DNA of 64,000 nucleotides, from the NCBI GenBank assembly GCA_029552545.1, contig JAKPDO010000006.1, positions 62,001 through 126,000 on the forward strand, read 5' to 3'. The notes under the pieces are model-generated. The model worked only from the letters and a program-made list of their open reading frames with translations, ran no database searches and was not told the origin of the DNA. Below are positions 62,101 to 64,000 of the stretch, one piece after another. The DNA is from Planctomycetota bacterium. GTDB taxonomy: Bacteria > Planctomycetota > Phycisphaerae > Sedimentisphaerales > Anaerohalosphaeraceae. The translations under genes were made by a program, and so were the position numbers. The stretch's first letter is position 1, and every line of letters starts with the position of its first letter.

Positions 62101-63950
62101 GCAGCAATGCGGATTATATTGCTCTGTTTGCTCTGTCTCCCACCAGTCCGGATTATCTGACGGCGTTCGAAAATCTTAAACAGAAATTGGATGTTGCCGA
62201 CTTTATCGATTACCTGCTGGCCAACTTCTATCTGGGCAACGGCGACTGGGACAACAAGAACTGGTACGCCACACGGAATCGGTTTGACCCATCCGGACGC
62301 TGGCGCTGGCATATGTGGGACGGTGAACATGTGATGGATGACGGCACGTTTACCGTAGTCGATGCCACCACAAAGAATACGGCGATGGCGCCGACCGGAC
62401 TTCATCAGAAGTGGATCGTCAATCCCGAATATCGAATCCTCTTTGCGGACCGGGTTCACAAACATTTCTTCCACAACGGGGCGCTGACGCCGGAAAACTT
62501 TGCGGCTCTCTTTACAAACTTGACTGCCTGGATTGACCGGGCGATTGTCGGCGAATCCGCCCGCTGGGGCGACAACCGGCGTCCGGCGACCCCTTATACC
62601 CGAAACGTCGAATGGCTCAACGAGTGCAATCGGCTCTTAACGACCTTCATCCCGACCCGGCGGGATGTTGTCCTGGCTCAGTTTACGTCGAAAAATCCGC
62701 CGTGGTATCCGACGATTGCAGCTCCGGAGTTTTTTGTCAACGGCGTTTTGCAGTACGGCGGACGAGCCGACAGCGGAGCCGTTCTGACGATGTCCGCCGG
62801 CGACAATACAATCTGGTACACCCTCGACGGCACCGACCCACGGTTGACCGGCGGAGCGGTGAATACTGCTTCGGCAGCGGTTTATACCACGCCGCTGACC
62901 CTGTCCAGGACCGTTTGTGTCAAAGCACGTGCCCGAACCAGTGTGGGACTGTGGAGTGCTTTGGCGGAAGCCGTCTTTGAAGTCGGTCCAGTGTCCGGCA
63001 GCATTGTTATCAATGAGCTGCTGGCTCATTCTCATAATCAGGCACCGGATTGGATTGAGCTGTACAACACAACCGCACAGCCGATTTCCATCGGCGGATG
63101 GTTCCTCAGCGACAGCAGCACCAACCTGATGAAATACCAAATCCCGAATGGGACAGTCATTGGGCCCTTCGGCTATGCGGTTTTTTATGAAAATCAGCAT
63201 TTTGGTTCGGCCTTCGCCCTGAGTGAAAACGGTGAAACCGTTTATTTGACCTCCGGCGACGGTACATGCCAGGCCTCTCAGTCATTTGATGCTTCGCTGA
63301 CCGGTATTTCGTTCGGACGCTATCTAAAAACCGACGGCGATATGGATTTTGTGGCGATGAGCACTCCAACCCCCGGCGGCCCCAACGCGTATCCGCTGGT
63401 TGGGCTGATTGTAATTTCGGAAATCCAGTACAATCCCGCTCCCGACAATACAGGGGATGAATATATCGAGCTAGTCAACATCTCTTCTGAACCGGTTGTC
63501 CTGCAGGACTGGGTTGATACGGAAACAGCGCCCGGCGTTATTGTTCAGGAATTGGTTCCGTGGGCCTTTACGGAAGGGATTGACTTTACTTTCCCGCCGA
63601 ATACGGAGATTCCGGCCGGCGGTGTGCTGATTGTCGCCAAAAATCCATCTGTTCTGCGGGCTTATTACGGTTCCCAGATTCCGGCGGGCGTTCCCGTTTT
63701 AGGGCCGTTTGAGAATGATACATCTTTGAGCAACGGCGGGGAGAAGGTCCGCCTCTGTCGGCCCGGGGAGCAGCCCTTCGGCAAAACTCGTTCCTGGATT
63801 CGCGTCGACCAGGTTGCCTACGATGATGATTTTCCTTGGCCGAATCAGCCGGATGGAGGCGGGGCAGCTCTGCAGCGACTTTCTCTTTCCGCCTATGGAA
63901 ACGACCCGGCCAACTGGACCGCCGGGGCCCCATCGCCGGGCGTGTACTAA
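59154..63950 (+). CDS. Giant secreted CotH-kinase / lamin-tail / dockerin-like protein
   Basis: A 1598-residue protein starting at GTG 59154 (GGGGGA upstream) with a hydrophobic signal (HLLFVLILPSLAVC). Order: N-terminal sandwich (about 20-230); PKD-like domain (about 235-330); dockerin-like pair (about 338-395; GDVNEDCRVNLTDL, DLDGSGRADLSDL); lamin-tail domain (about 475-580; INEFMA ... EDWIEIRNLS); chitobiase-C-like domain; CotH kinase-like domain (about 730-1130; HERPDDSFAAAYLGG, GNGDWDNKNWYATRN, WHMWDGEHVMDDG); second chitobiase-C-like domain; two more lamin-tail domains. CotH-fold proteins can phosphorylate other secreted proteins; a surface role is likely. Residues 63951-64000 show nothing. 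Confidence 0.85.
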   Translation: MEKHLLFVLILPSLAVCNFIAYNDCIRGTDDTTAPNVTNWTLYNGFTSQPSGYLIDFTTGLQTSVLATFRWNASAGLGVSETSGSAEGESQPRPGTPAYEIFGGIVDFSNRLIYYGSSGWWVEIEFTGLNPQKNYTFVTTAIRGYLYPERLTLFTLSGHLSAVNNSSDGIYLKSGEQTVLRAGGNHLSTTGYVVRWDQIRVADRGDGTGSFTVRAQAYGSDYRAYPFGGFMLAEEGNTAPRVNAGTDETVRRPREYLTLNGSVFDDGYGNPDGTLQIAWSQISGPADAVFVSSPNQPQVSVRFPTAGRYELQLWATDGEMEASDTVVITVEEPLCPLGDVNEDCRVNLTDLSDWAAGWLAESEPNQFDLDGSGRADLSDLSFLASSWLEEWLGSVQVTILPPEAVSAGAQWRLDGGPWLSSQSVLSSVPQGPHTIEFSALSGWFSPPPQEIFVSKGQLTAAAAEYTRPPKVLAINEFMAVNSNVSDLRPLPAVNLYTQVNGQPAYEDWIEIRNLSDQTVSLEGWYLTDSQNNLTKWRFPTGVSIGPWGYLVVYASNKDESKYGYPFADDWGNLHTNFELAMDGEFLALVRPDGQWIEDSFETYPPQRGLVSYGVGSDGRIGYLTSPTRAAANTGIYDGVVGDTRFSVKRGFFDAPFTVQLFCSTLDAVIRYTTDTTEPTETNGQVYNPASPIQITKTTCLRAAAFKTGWLPSNVDTQTYLFLDNVLTQATNPSTGAQVVPDGYPITWPGGSYSGSVTGDYQVDPDIASPSGAFGSLYAATLKDDLKAIPSVSLVVPIAQLFGSGTGIYINQSQDGTERAGSVEWLDPQGMESFHTNCGVQMQGGVSGGGTTLNRWKSYKLSFRLTFRRIYGGRLEYPLFGPNAADWFDTVILDSRPQNSWVHADATQRLRGEYVRDQAASNTQLAMGGYACHGRPVHLYLNGLYWGLYWLHERPDDSFAAAYLGGEKDDYDVIKHDYTNVVSGSNADYIALFALSPTSPDYLTAFENLKQKLDVADFIDYLLANFYLGNGDWDNKNWYATRNRFDPSGRWRWHMWDGEHVMDDGTFTVVDATTKNTAMAPTGLHQKWIVNPEYRILFADRVHKHFFHNGALTPENFAALFTNLTAWIDRAIVGESARWGDNRRPATPYTRNVEWLNECNRLLTTFIPTRRDVVLAQFTSKNPPWYPTIAAPEFFVNGVLQYGGRADSGAVLTMSAGDNTIWYTLDGTDPRLTGGAVNTASAAVYTTPLTLSRTVCVKARARTSVGLWSALAEAVFEVGPVSGSIVINELLAHSHNQAPDWIELYNTTAQPISIGGWFLSDSSTNLMKYQIPNGTVIGPFGYAVFYENQHFGSAFALSENGETVYLTSGDGTCQASQSFDASLTGISFGRYLKTDGDMDFVAMSTPTPGGPNAYPLVGLIVISEIQYNPAPDNTGDEYIELVNISSEPVVLQDWVDTETAPGVIVQELVPWAFTEGIDFTFPPNTEIPAGGVLIVAKNPSVLRAYYGSQIPAGVPVLGPFENDTSLSNGGEKVRLCRPGEQPFGKTRSWIRVDQVAYDDDFPWPNQPDGGGAALQRLSLSAYGNDPANWTAGAPSPGVY

Positions 63951-64000
63951 AGCATCTGCCCCCAAACAGGGCCGGATTCCTGCCTTCCTCCTTCGCGAAA

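Noticed and set aside
1-64000. CRISPR array, tRNA or rRNA genes
   Set aside because: No repeat-spacer pattern, tRNA cloverleaf or rRNA segment was found by eye in the gaps; a tRNAscan/Infernal run would settle it.

Overview
This window looks like chromosome from a planctomycete of the class Phycisphaerae, probably a Sedimentisphaerales-type polysaccharide degrader. That reading rests on several features. Secreted enzymes carry dockerin-like tails of the GDVNxDxxVxxxDLxxxxxxWL type. Prepilin-like proteins begin [13 protein letters not shown]. The GC content is moderately high, and there is a large CotH/lamin-tail protein. No rRNA gene is present, so the placement is inference.

Positions 1-31,400 form a pectin-degradation island. 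Genes in order: a six-hairpin glycosidase-like protein (cut by the left edge), a GH28 polygalacturonase, a PL10 pectate lyase fused to a CE12-type acetylesterase, two tandem pseudopilin-like proteins, a dockerin-bearing secreted protein, and a pectate lyase with PA14/FN3/CBM modules. A sodium:solute symporter, a GH43 enzyme, a 1453-residue pectate lyase-glycosidase fusion and a PL1 pectate lyase follow. Next comes an operon of an esterase, a DUF4861 protein, kduI, kduD, kdgK and a DUF72 protein. Together these cut pectin outside the cell or in the periplasm, import oligomers or monomers, and turn unsaturated galacturonate into 2-keto-3-deoxy-6-phosphogluconate. KDPG aldolase is not in the window. 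No SusC/SusD pair is seen.

Positions 31,400-34,000 hold a GAF-PP2C regulator and further pseudopilin-like genes. From 34,100 the window becomes housekeeping: cmk-plsC-ispH-rpsA, a group 1/2 sigma-70 factor, apt-aroB-proS, a hepT/mntA toxin-antitoxin pair, a DUF4416 gene, a phosphodiesterase, mutS, an mnmE-like GTPase, an exported RraA-like protein, coaX-obgE, a large MscS channel, a small zinc-ribbon-like protein, a transglutaminase-like protein and murE. The window ends with a 1598-residue CotH-kinase/lamin-tail/dockerin protein.

The most notable observations are: (1) a multi-stem RNA structure in the leader of the sigma-factor gene, with an alternative pairing; (2) an 88-bp direct repeat that places the C-terminal tail of MutS onto the neighbouring exported phosphodiesterase; (3) a single-base frameshift near the mutS N-terminus; (4) a dockerin module inserted inside an FN3-like domain, for which the uninserted version is visible in another gene of the same island; and (5) a perfect 12-bp palindrome abutting the promoter of the kdu operon.
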